Part shown: in pieces, positions 8,948 through 18,567 of the stretch | How the letters are laid out: every line of letters begins with the position of its first letter | How positions within the stretch are numbered: the stretch's first letter is position 1 | Source: Azoamicus viridis | GTDB taxonomy: Bacteria; Pseudomonadota; Gammaproteobacteria; UBA6186; Azoamicaceae | Length of the DNA stretch: 64,000 nucleotides | Direction of reading: 5' to 3' | Assembly: GCA_043390165.1 (NCBI GenBank) | Contig: DAWERM010000001.1 | Location: forward strand, 309,573 to 373,572 | Notes under the pieces: model-generated | The model's database searches: none | What the model was told of the DNA's origin: nothing | The model's input: only the letters and a program-made list of their open reading frames with translations | Made by a program: the position numbers and the translations under genes

Positions 8948-9833
8948 CAATCATTGGGAAAAAGACATAATTAAAGAATTTATATTTCTTAGTATAAAAG
9001 AACATAAAACATCTAGAAGATGGAATGTTTTTTTTAAGCTTACATTTCTTGTATTATTCCTTTCTGTATTCTTAATAATTTTATTGTCACAAAAGAATAT
9101 AGAAAAAACAAATTCAAAAAATTTCAAACACATAGCATTGATAGAAATTAGCGGAATAATATCAGCAAAAGAAAAAGCATCATCTAAAAATATAATTACA
9201 CTTCTTACAGAAGCATTTACTAATAAAAATGCAAAAGCTATAATATTAAAAATAAATAGCCCAGGTGGGACACCAGTGCAATCTAATACTATTCATAACT
9301 ATATAAAAAAATTACGAGTATCCTATCCAAATAAACAAATATTTTCTGTAATAGAAGATATAGGAACATCAGGAGCTTATCTAATATCAACTGCAACAGA
9401 AAAAATATATTGCGATCCATCAAGTATAGTTGGATCAATAGGTGTGATATTAAATTCTTTTGGTTTCGTAAATACAATCGAAAAATTAGGAATAGAACGC
9501 AGAATATATAAATCTGGAAAATATAAGGCAATTATGGATCCGTTTTCCAAAAAAACAGAAGAAGAAGATAAAATTATACAAGATAGCTTAGATGATATAC
9601 ACGATCATTTTATTAATATTGTAAAAAAAACACGTGGACTAAATATCAAAAATTATAATTTTGAAATATTTTCAGGTAGATTTTGGACAGGTAAAGAAGC
9701 TTTAAAATTAGGAATAATTGATGGATTTCATGATATACAATCATTGTCATCAGAAATTATGGAAACAAGCATTATAGTAGACTATAAAATTGATTCAGAT
9801 ATACTAGAATTAATAAAAAAACAATTATTTTAA
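8937..9833 (+). CDS. sppA: Signal peptide peptidase SppA (S49 family), short form
   Basis: SppA degrades leftover signal peptides in the inner membrane. This is the short form of about 300 residues with one protease domain, as in Pseudomonas and Bacillus, and not the double-length E. coli form. Seen: one transmembrane helix at about residues 30-50, the oxyanion-region INSPGGTP near residue 107, the nucleophile in GTSGAY (Ser145), and a Lys in the YKSGKYK segment (about Lys197) at the spacing expected of the Ser-Lys dyad. The gene overlaps the 3' end of rluC and precedes rpmF by 21 bp, a rluC-sppA-rpmF neighbourhood known from Pseudomonas-type genomes. Confidence 0.92.
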   Translation: MQNNNHWEKDIIKEFIFLSIKEHKTSRRWNVFFKLTFLVLFLSVFLIILLSQKNIEKTNSKNFKHIALIEISGIISAKEKASSKNIITLLTEAFTNKNAKAIILKINSPGGTPVQSNTIHNYIKKLRVSYPNKQIFSVIEDIGTSGAYLISTATEKIYCDPSSIVGSIGVILNSFGFVNTIEKLGIERRIYKSGKYKAIMDPFSKKTEEEDKIIQDSLDDIHDHFINIVKKTRGLNIKNYNFEIFSGRFWTGKEALKLGIIDGFHDIQSLSSEIMETSIIVDYKIDSDILELIKKQLF

Positions 9834-9854
9834 AATAAAAATAAGGACACCAAT

Positions 9855-10064
9855 ATGGCAGTACAAAAAAGCAAAAAAACACGATCAAAAAGAGATAAAA
9901 GACGTAGTGAAAACTCAAAAATTACGTTACCTACATTATCAATAGATAGTGAAACAGGTGAAGCACATAAGAGACATTTTTTAACACCAAATGGATATTA
10001 TAAAGGTAAACAAATCTTTAAAAAAAAAGCTAAAAAGGAAAAAACTCAACAAAAAGATAATTAA
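9855..10064 (+). CDS. rpmF: 50S ribosomal protein L32
   Basis: L32 is a small, basic protein of the large ribosomal subunit. Seen: the conserved start MAVQKSKKTRSKRDKRRS, the central LPTLSIDSETGEAHKRHFL and the GYYKGKQIF block. The length of 69 residues is slightly above the usual 56-60 because of a Lys-rich tail. AAGGACACC before the ATG is a good SD. In most Gammaproteobacteria rpmF is followed by plsX and then fabH. Here plsX is absent and fabH follows after 55 bp. Confidence 0.96.
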   Translation: MAVQKSKKTRSKRDKRRSENSKITLPTLSIDSETGEAHKRHFLTPNGYYKGKQIFKKKAKKEKTQQKDN

Positions 10065-10119
10065 ACCATTAAACTATTAATAAAACCTTTATGAACTATT
10101 TTTTTCCATAAAAAATACT

Positions 10120-11061
10120 ATGATCTATAGTAAAATATTAGCTACTGGGAGCTATTTACCTAGTAAAATAGTAACGAATAATGATTTATCAAAAATAATA
10201 AACACAAATGACGAATGGATAAAAAAAAGAACAGGTATAAAATTTAGAAGAATAGCAAAAGAAGACTACGAAACAACGACTAATATGGGATTTTTAGCAG
10301 CTCAAGATGCAATCAAAAATGCAAAAATAAAATCACTTAAAATAGACACCATCATAGTCACAACATCTAGCCCTGATAAAATCTTTCCATCCACAGCTTG
10401 CTGTATACAAAAAAAACTAAAAATTAAAGATTGCGTTGCTTTTGATATACAAGCAGCATGCAGCGGTTTTGTATACGCTATAAATATAGCTGATAATTTA
10501 ATAAAAACTGGATCATCTAAAAAAATATTAATAATTGGAAGTGAAAAAATGAGTAAAATAACTGATTGGAAAGATAGATCTAGTTGTATATTATTTGGAG
10601 ATGGAGCTGGGGCAATAATACTAGAAAGCTCTAAAGAACCAGGTATTTTATACATTAAATTACATTCAAAGACAAAACATAATAACATATTATACTTAAA
10701 TGCAAAAAAAAAGTCATATATAAAAATGAATGGTAAAACGATATTCAAAATAGCAGTTAAATATCTTAAAGATATAAATTTAAAAACTATAAAAAAAACT
10801 AACATTAAAATAAATGAAATAGACTGGATGATTCCACATCAAGCAAATATTAGAATTATAAACAAAGTAGCAAAATACATAAATATTCCATTAAAAAACA
10901 TAATTACAACAATAAAAGAATATGCAAATACATCTGGAGCATCCATACCTATTACTATGCATCATGCAATTAAAATTGGTAAAATTAAACACAATCAACT
11001 TCTGCTACTTGAAGCATTTGGAGCTGGATTGACATATGGAATAGTTCTAATAAAATATTAA
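10120..11061 (+). CDS. fabH: 3-oxoacyl-ACP synthase III (FabH)
   Basis: FabH starts each acyl chain by condensing acetyl-CoA with malonyl-ACP. Seen: the thiolase fold with the active-site cysteine in QAACSGF (Cys114), the histidine in IPHQANIRI (His240) and the asparagine in EYANTSGAS (Asn270). This is the full Cys-His-Asn triad. The 313-residue length is standard. The ATG lacks a strong SD, as do many genes in this sequence. It heads fabH-fabD-fabG-acpP-fabF, with fabD starting 4 bp after its stop codon. Confidence 0.96.
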   Translation: MIYSKILATGSYLPSKIVTNNDLSKIINTNDEWIKKRTGIKFRRIAKEDYETTTNMGFLAAQDAIKNAKIKSLKIDTIIVTTSSPDKIFPSTACCIQKKLKIKDCVAFDIQAACSGFVYAINIADNLIKTGSSKKILIIGSEKMSKITDWKDRSSCILFGDGAGAIILESSKEPGILYIKLHSKTKHNNILYLNAKKKSYIKMNGKTIFKIAVKYLKDINLKTIKKTNIKINEIDWMIPHQANIRIINKVAKYINIPLKNIITTIKEYANTSGASIPITMHHAIKIGKIKHNQLLLLEAFGAGLTYGIVLIKY

Positions 11062-11064
11062 CCA

Positions 11065-11994
11065 ATGAATAAGACAGCTTTCATGTTTCCTGGACAAGGT
11101 AGTCAATATGTTGGTATGATTAAAAGTATAATAAATCTTGATATTGTGAAAAATACAATTGCTTATAGTTCAAAAATACTAGAAATAAATTTAGAAAATA
11201 TCATAATATACGGACCAGAAGAAAAATTAAACAATACAGAAATAGCACAACCTTTAATACTTACAATTAGTGTAGCAATATGGAAACTCTGGAATAAACG
11301 TAATGGACATATACCATCAGTCTTAGCAGGACATAGCCTTGGAGAATATTCAGCTTTAGTTTGCAACAATACAATATCATTTGAAGATGCAATTAAAATA
11401 ACTAAAAAACGTGCAGAACTAATGAATTTAACAACTAAGTATCCAGCATCATCAATGATGTCAATATTAGGTACAAATGTAGAAATAATTAAAAAAATAA
11501 TAAGAAAATTTAAAAAAAAATCCACAATAGTAGAAATAGCAGCACTAAACACAAAAAGACATACTGTAATATCTGGCAACTATGAATCAATAAGAGATAT
11601 ATCTAGAATATTAGAAATAAATGGAACAAAAAATATTATGCTAAAAATTAATGTGGCTTCACATTGTAAATTGATGTTAGATATATCAGAAGAATTTAAA
11701 AATTATATCAAAAATATAAGCTGGGAAATTGGTACCATTCCAATCATAAATAGTTTAAATATTAATTACAATAAAAAAAAAAATGATATAATAAATTCGT
11801 TAGTAAAACAATTATATAAACCTATTGCGTGGTTAGAAACTGTAAAGTACTTAGAATATATAGGAATAAAAAAATTAATAGAATGTGGTCCAAATAAAAT
11901 TTTAACAAATCTCACCAAAAGAATGAGTAAAATAAACTGCACAAGCCTGGAAAATTATCAATCATTAATAACGTGCTTAAATGAACAAAAATAA
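11065..11994 (+). CDS. fabD: Malonyl-CoA:ACP transacylase (FabD)
   Basis: FabD moves malonyl groups from CoA to acyl carrier protein. Seen: the N-terminal MFPGQGSQYVGM, the nucleophile in GHSLGEYSALV (Ser91), the conserved histidine in VASHCKLM, and the C-terminal IECGPNKILTNLTKR. The length of 309 residues is usual. An uninterrupted run of eleven A residues lies at about 11773-11783 inside the frame (NKKKND), a possible slippage site although the gene is intact. The end overlaps fabG by 14 bp, indicating coupled translation. Confidence 0.95.
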   Translation: MNKTAFMFPGQGSQYVGMIKSIINLDIVKNTIAYSSKILEINLENIIIYGPEEKLNNTEIAQPLILTISVAIWKLWNKRNGHIPSVLAGHSLGEYSALVCNNTISFEDAIKITKKRAELMNLTTKYPASSMMSILGTNVEIIKKIIRKFKKKSTIVEIAALNTKRHTVISGNYESIRDISRILEINGTKNIMLKINVASHCKLMLDISEEFKNYIKNISWEIGTIPIINSLNINYNKKKNDIINSLVKQLYKPIAWLETVKYLEYIGIKKLIECGPNKILTNLTKRMSKINCTSLENYQSLITCLNEQK

Positions 11995-12730
11995 AAAAAT
12001 AGCAATAGTAACAGGGGCGAGTAGAGGCATAGGTAAAGAAATAGCTAAAAAATTATCATCAATTGATAACATTACCGTAATCGGCACATCTACATGTGAT
12101 AGAAATACAGAATTATTAAACAACTACATAAAAGAAAATAATATTAAAAATTTTATACCGTTAACTTTAAATTTAAACAATACCAAATCAATATCAGAGA
12201 TTGTATCTTACATAAACAGAAATATAGGAACTCCATTAATAATAATTAATAATGCTGGTATAACATCTGATAATTTATTCGTAAAAATGACTAATACAGA
12301 ATGGACAGAAGTAATAAACATAAATTTAACAGGAACATTTCTTTTAACAAAAGCATGCTTAAAAAAAATGATATTATCAAAATGGGGGCGAATAATAAAC
12401 ATAAGCTCAATAGTAGCATTTACAGGAAATGCAGGCCAATCTAACTACGCTGCTTCTAAGGCTGGGATAATAGCTATGTCAAAATGCTTAGCTAAAGAAA
12501 TAGCATGTACTGGTATAACTGTAAATGTTATAGCACCTGGATTCATAGATACAGATATGACTAAAAATTTAAATTTAAAACAAAAAGAAAATATATTAAA
12601 ATATATTCCTATGAAAAAATTAGGAACAAGCCATGACATTGTTAATGTTGTGGAATTCTTAATATCAGAAAAATCCTCATATATAACTGGAGAAACAATC
12701 CATGTAAATGGGGGTATGTTTATGAATTAG
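11981..12730 (+). CDS. fabG: 3-oxoacyl-ACP reductase (FabG)
   Basis: FabG is an NADPH-dependent short-chain dehydrogenase that reduces 3-oxoacyl-ACP in each elongation cycle. Seen: the cofactor loop TGASRGIG (residues 11-18), NNAGIT near residue 90, and the catalytic Ser143, Tyr156 and Lys160 (ISSIVAF and NYAASK). It ends with SYITGETIHVNGGM, typical of FabG. The 249-residue length is normal. It starts inside the last codons of fabD. Confidence 0.95.
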   Translation: MNKNKKIAIVTGASRGIGKEIAKKLSSIDNITVIGTSTCDRNTELLNNYIKENNIKNFIPLTLNLNNTKSISEIVSYINRNIGTPLIIINNAGITSDNLFVKMTNTEWTEVININLTGTFLLTKACLKKMILSKWGRIINISSIVAFTGNAGQSNYAASKAGIIAMSKCLAKEIACTGITVNVIAPGFIDTDMTKNLNLKQKENILKYIPMKKLGTSHDIVNVVEFLISEKSSYITGETIHVNGGMFMN

Positions 12731-12785
12731 CATAAATTAAAACCAAATTACTTTATAAATAATAGAAATACATTTAGGAAAAAAT

Positions 12786-13037
12786 ATGAACGATACATTT
12801 GAAAGAATAAAAAAGATAACAGCAGAACAACTAGAAGTAGAAGAATCCAAAATTGTCTTAGACGCATCATTCACGGATGATTTAGGAGCAGACTCATTAG
12901 ATAATGTTGAACTTATAATGGCGCTAGAAGAACAATTTGAAATAGAAATTCCTGATGAAGAAGCAGAAAAAATATCAACTGTGAAAGATGCAGTAGACTA
13001 CGTCAACGGAAAAATAGCTAAAAAAGAAGAACTCTAA
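12786..13037 (+). CDS. acpP: Acyl carrier protein
   Basis: ACP carries growing acyl chains on a phosphopantetheine arm. Seen: the attachment serine in DDLGADSLDNVEL (Ser37), the acidic recognition helix after it, and the IPDEEAEKISTVKDAVDYV segment. It has 83 residues and is strongly acidic apart from the tail. Like most + strand proteins here it has a low-GC codon choice, but the sequence is well conserved. AGGA lies shortly before the ATG. It lies between fabG (55 bp) and fabF (8 bp). Confidence 0.97.
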   Translation: MNDTFERIKKITAEQLEVEESKIVLDASFTDDLGADSLDNVELIMALEEQFEIEIPDEEAEKISTVKDAVDYVNGKIAKKEEL

Positions 13038-13045
13038 AAAAATAC

Positions 13046-14290
13046 ATGCTAAAAAAAGTAGTTATAACAGGACTAGGTTTAATATCTCCATTAGGAAATA
13101 ATGTAAAAGAATCATGGGAGAATATAAAATCTGGAAAAAGTGGTGTTAGAAATATTATAGATTTTGATACTTCGAATTATAAAACAAAGTTTGCAGGAAC
13201 AATAAAAAATTTTTCCATTGAAGATTATTGCAAAAAAAAAAATATAAAAAAATTCGATCCATTTATACAATATGGAATAGCAGCTGGAATGCAAGCAATT
13301 ATTGATTCCAAAATAAACAATTTTAAAAAAAATAAAAAAAACACTATTGGAATTATAATGGGATCAGGAATAGGTGGATTATCATTAATAGAAAAAAATA
13401 CCAAATTACTAGATAAATATGGACCAAATAAAATTTCTCCCATGTTTATACCAGGATGTATAATAAATATGACATCAGGATACCTAGCTATAATAAATGG
13501 TTTTCATGGATTAAATTTAGCATTAGCCACATCATGCGCAACAGGAACGCATGCTATAGGCTTAGCTGCTAAATTAATTTCAATTGGAGAAACAAATATT
13601 ATAATTGCTGGAAGTTCTGAAAAAGCTAGTACGCCATTAGCGCTAAGTGGGTTTTCAGCAACACGAGCTTTATCAACGAGAAATGATTTTCCAGACAAAG
13701 CTAGCAGGCCTTGGGATGTAGATAGAGATGGATTTGTATTAGGAGATGGAGCGGGTTGTATTGTATTAGAAGAATACGAACATGCAATAAATAGAAATGC
13801 TGAAATATACGCAGAAATATGCGGTTTTGGCATGAGTTGTGATGCATACCACATAACATCACCTACACCTGATGGCAATGGAACACTTAAAACTATGAAA
13901 TTAGCACTAAAAGATGCAAAAATTAACCCACATCAACTTGATTATATAAACGCACATGGCACATCTACTATATATGGAGACATAAGCGAAAGTATGTCAA
14001 TAGAACGCCTATTAGGAAAAAATTCCGTTTCAAAAGTTTACGTAAATTCAACAAAATCTATGTTAGGACATTCACTAGGAGCTGCTGGAAGCATAGAGGC
14101 CGTTATAACTGCATTATCTATTAAAGAAGAAATAATCCATCCGACAATAAATCTAAATACTATAGACAAAAAATGTAAGCTAAATTATGTAAAAAATGAG
14201 CAAAAAAAAATTAAAATTACATATGCAATGTCAAATTCGTTTGGATTTGGCGGAACAAATGCATCTATAATATTTAAAAAAATACAATAA
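13046..14290 (+). CDS. fabF: 3-oxoacyl-ACP synthase II (FabF)
   Basis: FabF extends acyl-ACP with malonyl-ACP. Seen: the active-site cysteine in ATSCATGTHA (Cys164), histidines in NAHGTST (His304) and MLGHSLGAAGS (His342), and the C-terminal NSFGFGGTNAS loop. At 414 residues it is full length. With FabB absent from the window it could be the only elongating synthase, but that cannot be judged here. It ends the fab run, and its stop codon is 1 bp from the stop codon of the convergent korB-like gene, so no terminator fits between them. Confidence 0.95.
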   Translation: MLKKVVITGLGLISPLGNNVKESWENIKSGKSGVRNIIDFDTSNYKTKFAGTIKNFSIEDYCKKKNIKKFDPFIQYGIAAGMQAIIDSKINNFKKNKKNTIGIIMGSGIGGLSLIEKNTKLLDKYGPNKISPMFIPGCIINMTSGYLAIINGFHGLNLALATSCATGTHAIGLAAKLISIGETNIIIAGSSEKASTPLALSGFSATRALSTRNDFPDKASRPWDVDRDGFVLGDGAGCIVLEEYEHAINRNAEIYAEICGFGMSCDAYHITSPTPDGNGTLKTMKLALKDAKINPHQLDYINAHGTSTIYGDISESMSIERLLGKNSVSKVYVNSTKSMLGHSLGAAGSIEAVITALSIKEEIIHPTINLNTIDKKCKLNYVKNEQKKIKITYAMSNSFGFGGTNASIIFKKIQ

Positions 14291-14291
14291 A

Positions 14292-15257
14292 TTACAATTC
14301 ATTAAATAATTCACTTATACTTGACACTGCTTTATGAGAATTTAATTGTTTTTTATACAACATCTCATATGTATCTTTTTCAAAATTTCTAAATATTCCA
14401 ACAGGAAATGGAGAATCAATAAACGACTGCTTAGCTAATAAAATTTGCAAAATATTTTCATCAAACACCTTATATTTAAGCATGATGTTTTTATTATCAT
14501 TCACATTTTTAACAACACGCAACTTAAAATTTTCATCTAAATCTAAAGCATATTCATTATTTTTACCAAAAACCAAATAATCATTATCCTTTAAAAAAAG
14601 CAGTTTATTATTTTTATCATCTCTTTCTTTAAAACTATCAAATATACCATTATTAAAAACACTACAATTTTGTAAAACTTCTATAAAAGCCAATCCTTTA
14701 TGTTTGGAAGCTTCAATTAATATTAATTTTAACCTTTCACTGTCGTTATCAATAGCTCTAGCCACAAACGTAGCGCCAACAGTCAACGCTAATAACACAG
14801 GATTAATAGGATTTTCTAAAGAACCATAAGGCGACGATTTGCTAATGCTATATTTTTCAGATGTTGGTGAATATTGCCCTTTAGTCAAAGCATAAATTTT
14901 ATTATTTATAAACAAAACATTCACGCTAACATTACGCCTAATCATATGCAACATATGAGATAAGCCTATACTAAACCCATCTCCATCTCCAACTACAACC
15001 CAAACATTTAAATCATCTCTTACCATTTTTAATCCTGTAGCTACAGCTGGAGCTCTACCATGCAATGTATGAAAACCATGAGAATTTATATAATATGGAA
15101 ACCTACCAGAACAACCTATTCCAGACACAAACACCACATTATCACTAGAAAATCCAACAGAAAATAATGCCTTTTCAACAGCCATTAATATAGCATAATT
15201 TCCACAACCAGGACACCATCTAATACTTTTAGATGATTCGAAACAATTTTTATTCAT
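14292..15257 (-). CDS. korB: 2-oxoacid:ferredoxin oxidoreductase subunit beta (KorB-type)
   Basis: This is the thiamine diphosphate-binding subunit of a 2-oxoacid:acceptor oxidoreductase, probably acting on 2-oxoglutarate. Seen: WCPGCGNYAIL at the N-terminus and GIGCSGRFPYY, whose cysteines together with a later NCSVF cysteine are in the pattern of the [4Fe-4S] ligands. Also seen are GHAP-like HGRAPAVATG and the TPP motif GDGDGFSIG followed by NNKIYALTKGQYSPTS. The length of about 321 residues fits. I start at ATG 15257; an upstream GTG at 15263 is possible. It follows the alpha subunit in the same transcript. Substrate assignment is inferred from succinyl-CoA synthetase being present and no sucAB in the window; pyruvate is an alternative. 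Confidence 0.85.
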   Translation of the reverse strand: MNKNCFESSKSIRWCPGCGNYAILMAVEKALFSVGFSSDNVVFVSGIGCSGRFPYYINSHGFHTLHGRAPAVATGLKMVRDDLNVWVVVGDGDGFSIGLSHMLHMIRRNVSVNVLFINNKIYALTKGQYSPTSEKYSISKSSPYGSLENPINPVLLALTVGATFVARAIDNDSERLKLILIEASKHKGLAFIEVLQNCSVFNNGIFDSFKERDDKNNKLLFLKDNDYLVFGKNNEYALDLDENFKLRVVKNVNDNKNIMLKYKVFDENILQILLAKQSFIDSPFPVGIFRNFEKDTYEMLYKKQLNSHKAVSSISELFNEL

Positions 15258-15269
15258 AAACACTTCAAA

Positions 15270-17093
15270 CTAAACATTTTTCAATATCTCAATTTCTAAC
15301 TCATTAAAACTAAACGGTCTACCAGTTACTTGAAATATTTCAATTACATTAATCAAATACTTTGATTTTAATAAAAAACTTAATTGGCTAACATTTTCCT
15401 CAATAACTAAAATTTTTTTAAAACTAGATATTATAAAAGATAAATCATTAGGAAATGGATTCAAATAACGTAAACATACCATAGATAAGTCATGTCCAAG
15501 CATAATTAACTTCTTATGTACGCTTTTTACTAATCCAAAAACACTTCCCCAAGTAACTATCAAACAATTTCCACCAGAATTTCCAATAACATCAGTCTTG
15601 TCAAAATCAATAGCAGAATCCAAAAACTTTTTATTCCTAAACTTAACCATATTAAAATGATTAATTGGATCATAGGAAATTTCGCCAGTATTACGATCTT
15701 TTTCTAACCCACCTATACAATATTGTAAATTTCCATTTACAGGATTAATCCATGTTCTGGAAGAACTTTCTTCAAAATCAATTAATCTATTTTTAAAAGT
15801 ATAACCATTTTTAAAAATAAAATCTCTAATTACATCTTCGGATGGTAACTCCCATAATTCTGTACTATTCGCTATATTAGCATCAGACAATATAATTAAA
15901 GGAGTTGCATATTTACAAGACAAATAAAATCCTTCCAAAATAGACCAAAAGCAATTAATTGGAGAATTAGGAGCTAAAACAATAACAGGACATTCCCCAT
16001 GTCTACCGAAAACAGCTGCTAATAAATCTGTTTGCTCAGATTTTGTTGGCATTCCTGTAGATGGACCACTTCTCTGAACATCTATTAAAATAATTGGAAG
16101 CTCAGCCATAACAGCTAAACCTAAACCTTCTTGCATTAAATCTAAACCTGGACCACTAGTACAAGTAAAAGACAATGCACCCCCATACGAAGCCCCTATA
16201 ATTGACATTATTGCAGAAATCTCATCTTCTACCTGTATAATTTTAAAATTATAACTATTATACTTAACTAGTTTATGAAATATATCAGACGCTGGAGTAA
16301 TAGGATAATTAGCAGAAAATAAAGAAATACCAGTTGCAATAGACGCAGCTAAAGCTCCAAAAGCAATCGCATCATTACCTGATATTTTCTTAAAGTTTGC
16401 TTCAATTCTGCTTTGTGTTAAAAACGGCAAAACATTATACTGAATATGAGATAGTTCTAAATTGTCACCATAATTATAACCTGCAATCAAAGCACTTTTA
16501 TTTGATTCAAGTAAATCAGCATGTTTTTTAAACTTAGAATCAAGCCACAACAATGTTGTTTCATAACTTTTACTACATAACCAATAAACAATACCTAAAG
16601 CAAAAAAATTTCTACATTTTTTGGCTTTTGATATAGAAAATAATTTTTTTTCAACACAATTAAATGTTAAAGATGTAATTGGTACACTTACTACCCTATA
16701 TGAAGATACTGTGCCATCTAATAATGGATCGCTAGAATATCCAGCTAATTTTAATCCTGCAAGCTTAAATGTATCATTATCAATAACCAAAAAACCACCA
16801 ACTTTCAAGTACAAAAGACCACGCGATAAAGCAGCTGGATTCATTGCTACCAAAATATCAACTTTATCACTTATAGCATATATCTTTTCACTAGAAATAC
16901 AAACCTGAAATACAGAAACTCCAGACAAAGAACCTGCTGGAGCTTTTATTTCAGCAGGAAATTCAACAAATGTATAAATATCATTTCCAGACTCTATACT
17001 ACTTACAGAAAACTGACTTCCTATCAATTGAATTCCATCTCCAGAATCACCAACAAATCTTATAGATAACTCATTAACATTAATTACAGACAT
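15270..17093 (-). CDS. korA: 2-oxoacid:ferredoxin oxidoreductase subunit alpha (fused gamma-alpha, KorA-type)
   Basis: This is the large subunit, with the gamma domain (about residues 1-190, beginning SIRFVGDSGDGIQLIG) fused to the alpha domain (about residues 230-605). The alpha part shows YPITPASDIFH, the SGPGLDLMQEGLGLAVMAELP block and QRSGPSTGMPTKSEQTDL, all typical of this family. The enzyme oxidatively decarboxylates a 2-oxoacid to acyl-CoA and reduces ferredoxin or flavodoxin. The frame is open from TTG 17105; I start at ATG 17093. It is upstream of, and co-transcribed with, the beta subunit. It is divergent from a CHCC zinc-finger gene. Confidence 0.86.
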   Translation of the reverse strand: MSVINVNELSIRFVGDSGDGIQLIGSQFSVSSIESGNDIYTFVEFPAEIKAPAGSLSGVSVFQVCISSEKIYAISDKVDILVAMNPAALSRGLLYLKVGGFLVIDNDTFKLAGLKLAGYSSDPLLDGTVSSYRVVSVPITSLTFNCVEKKLFSISKAKKCRNFFALGIVYWLCSKSYETTLLWLDSKFKKHADLLESNKSALIAGYNYGDNLELSHIQYNVLPFLTQSRIEANFKKISGNDAIAFGALAASIATGISLFSANYPITPASDIFHKLVKYNSYNFKIIQVEDEISAIMSIIGASYGGALSFTCTSGPGLDLMQEGLGLAVMAELPIILIDVQRSGPSTGMPTKSEQTDLLAAVFGRHGECPVIVLAPNSPINCFWSILEGFYLSCKYATPLIILSDANIANSTELWELPSEDVIRDFIFKNGYTFKNRLIDFEESSSRTWINPVNGNLQYCIGGLEKDRNTGEISYDPINHFNMVKFRNKKFLDSAIDFDKTDVIGNSGGNCLIVTWGSVFGLVKSVHKKLIMLGHDLSMVCLRYLNPFPNDLSFIISSFKKILVIEENVSQLSFLLKSKYLINVIEIFQVTGRPFSFNELEIEILKNV

Positions 17094-17210
17094 ACTAAAA
17101 TACAATATAACAAAACAGATATATAATAAACTTTATTGCATAAAAAATATATAGTATAATTAGACATTATAAAATTGGATTAAATTTCTAAAAATACAAA
17201 AACTAAAACC

Positions 17211-17396
17211 ATGAAAAAAATAGAACTCAATAATAAAATAATAAAAATAAACATATCAAAAAAGACCTTACCGTTGTCATGCCCACAGAATGGCTCATAT
17301 TCATGGGATTCTCATCCTAAAGTTTATTTACAAATCAAAAATAACACCCAAGTTACATGTCCATACTGTAGCACAATATATTACATGACAGACTAA
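17211..17396 (+). CDS. Zinc-finger CHCC domain protein (NDUFS6-like)
   Basis: This encodes 61 residues built around a four-ligand zinc site: LSCP, DSHPKVYLQI and VTCPYCSTIYYM give the C-H-C-C order of the small bacterial zf-CHCC family. The same domain forms the C-terminal part of mitochondrial complex I subunit NDUFS6. Functions of the bacterial proteins are poorly defined. Presence in a reduced genome that keeps all of complex I is suggestive of a complex I or iron-sulfur role, but that is inference. Upstream, a perfect TATAAT at 17155-17160 could be its -10. The stop codon lies 6 bp from that of the convergent ispB. Confidence 0.8.
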   Translation: MKKIELNNKIIKINISKKTLPLSCPQNGSYSWDSHPKVYLQIKNNTQVTCPYCSTIYYMTD

Positions 17397-17402
17397 GCTA
17401 AT

Positions 17403-18374
17403 CTAATACTTTCTATTGACAACAAAATCAGAAAGCACACAAGCAATGTCCAAATATTTTGATCTTGGAAATAATTTACATAGCTCATTCTTAGCTTTAT
17501 CAGATTCTGCCAGCGCTAATTTAAAAACGTACTCTGCCGCTCCAGAATTAATAACAATATTTTTAACATCTTTAAATTTATCTTTATCATAATTGTCAAG
17601 TATATCATGTAAATTTTTTTTCTCTTTTAAACTTATATTCTTTCTAGCATAAATTAAAGGCAAAGTAAAAATTCCTTCAAAAATATCATCTCCAACATTT
17701 TTACCAAACTTACTATTATCATTTAAAAAATCTAAAGCATCATCTATTAATTGATATGCTAATCCTAAATGAATTCCATAATTATAAACACTGTTATAAA
17801 TATCAAATTCTGAATTTGTTATAATAGAACTTATAGAAGATGCAGCTGAAAATAACTGTGCTGTTTTACGTTTAATTATTTCAAAATAAGCGTCCTCGCT
17901 TATTTCAAAATTCCTCTTATTGACAAGCTGCATAGATTCTCCCTCAGCCATTATATTAGCTGAATCAGATATAACTTTTAAAACTCTAAAATCCTCAACA
18001 TTCAACACAATTTGAAAAGATCTAGTATATAAAAAGTCTCCAACCAATATAGCTTCTTTATTTCCCCAATTACTATTGACAGTCATTTTGCCTCTACGTT
18101 TTTCAGATACATCAACTACATCATCATGCAACAAAGTAGCTGTATGTATTAACTCTATAACTCCAGCTGATATAATATGTTTATTTCCGCTATAACCCAG
18201 TAATTTAGACAATAAAATTGTAACTATAGGTCTAATTCTTTTACCGCCATGCGATATGATATAATTAGTCACATCATTTATCAAATCAACATTTGAAACC
18301 AATCCAGACTTTATCACATCATCTACTTGAGATAACTCCAACTCAAATTCTTTTTTTATACTCTCAAAAAACAT
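17403..18374 (-). CDS. ispB: Polyprenyl (octaprenyl) diphosphate synthase
   Basis: IspB condenses isopentenyl diphosphate onto farnesyl diphosphate to make the ubiquinone side chain. Seen: the first aspartate-rich motif in LLHDDVVDVSEKRRG (about residues 82-90), the GGKRIRP substrate-binding block, and the second aspartate-rich motif QLIDDALDF near residue 213. The 323-residue length is typical of the long-chain trans type. In many Gammaproteobacteria ispB stands divergent to rplU-rpmA-obgE. Here that set lies 10 kb away, so the arrangement has been broken. A quinone tail fits with the complex I in the window. Confidence 0.93.
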   Translation of the reverse strand: MFFESIKKEFELELSQVDDVIKSGLVSNVDLINDVTNYIISHGGKRIRPIVTILLSKLLGYSGNKHIISAGVIELIHTATLLHDDVVDVSEKRRGKMTVNSNWGNKEAILVGDFLYTRSFQIVLNVEDFRVLKVISDSANIMAEGESMQLVNKRNFEISEDAYFEIIKRKTAQLFSAASSISSIITNSEFDIYNSVYNYGIHLGLAYQLIDDALDFLNDNSKFGKNVGDDIFEGIFTLPLIYARKNISLKEKKNLHDILDNYDKDKFKDVKNIVINSGAAEYVFKLALAESDKAKNELCKLFPRSKYLDIACVLSDFVVNRKY

Positions 18375-18567
18375 ACCATAACCAAAAAAAACAAAAATTT
18401 ATAAAATTTCATAACAATAAACAATAAATATTGGACTTGATTTTACCATAAATATCACAATTCCTATACATAGAAAAAGAAATTTATTAATAGATTATAA
18501 CTTGTACTTTTAAAATAAAAATTATACAATTTTATTGTTAATCACAAACATATAAACACTTAATAAA

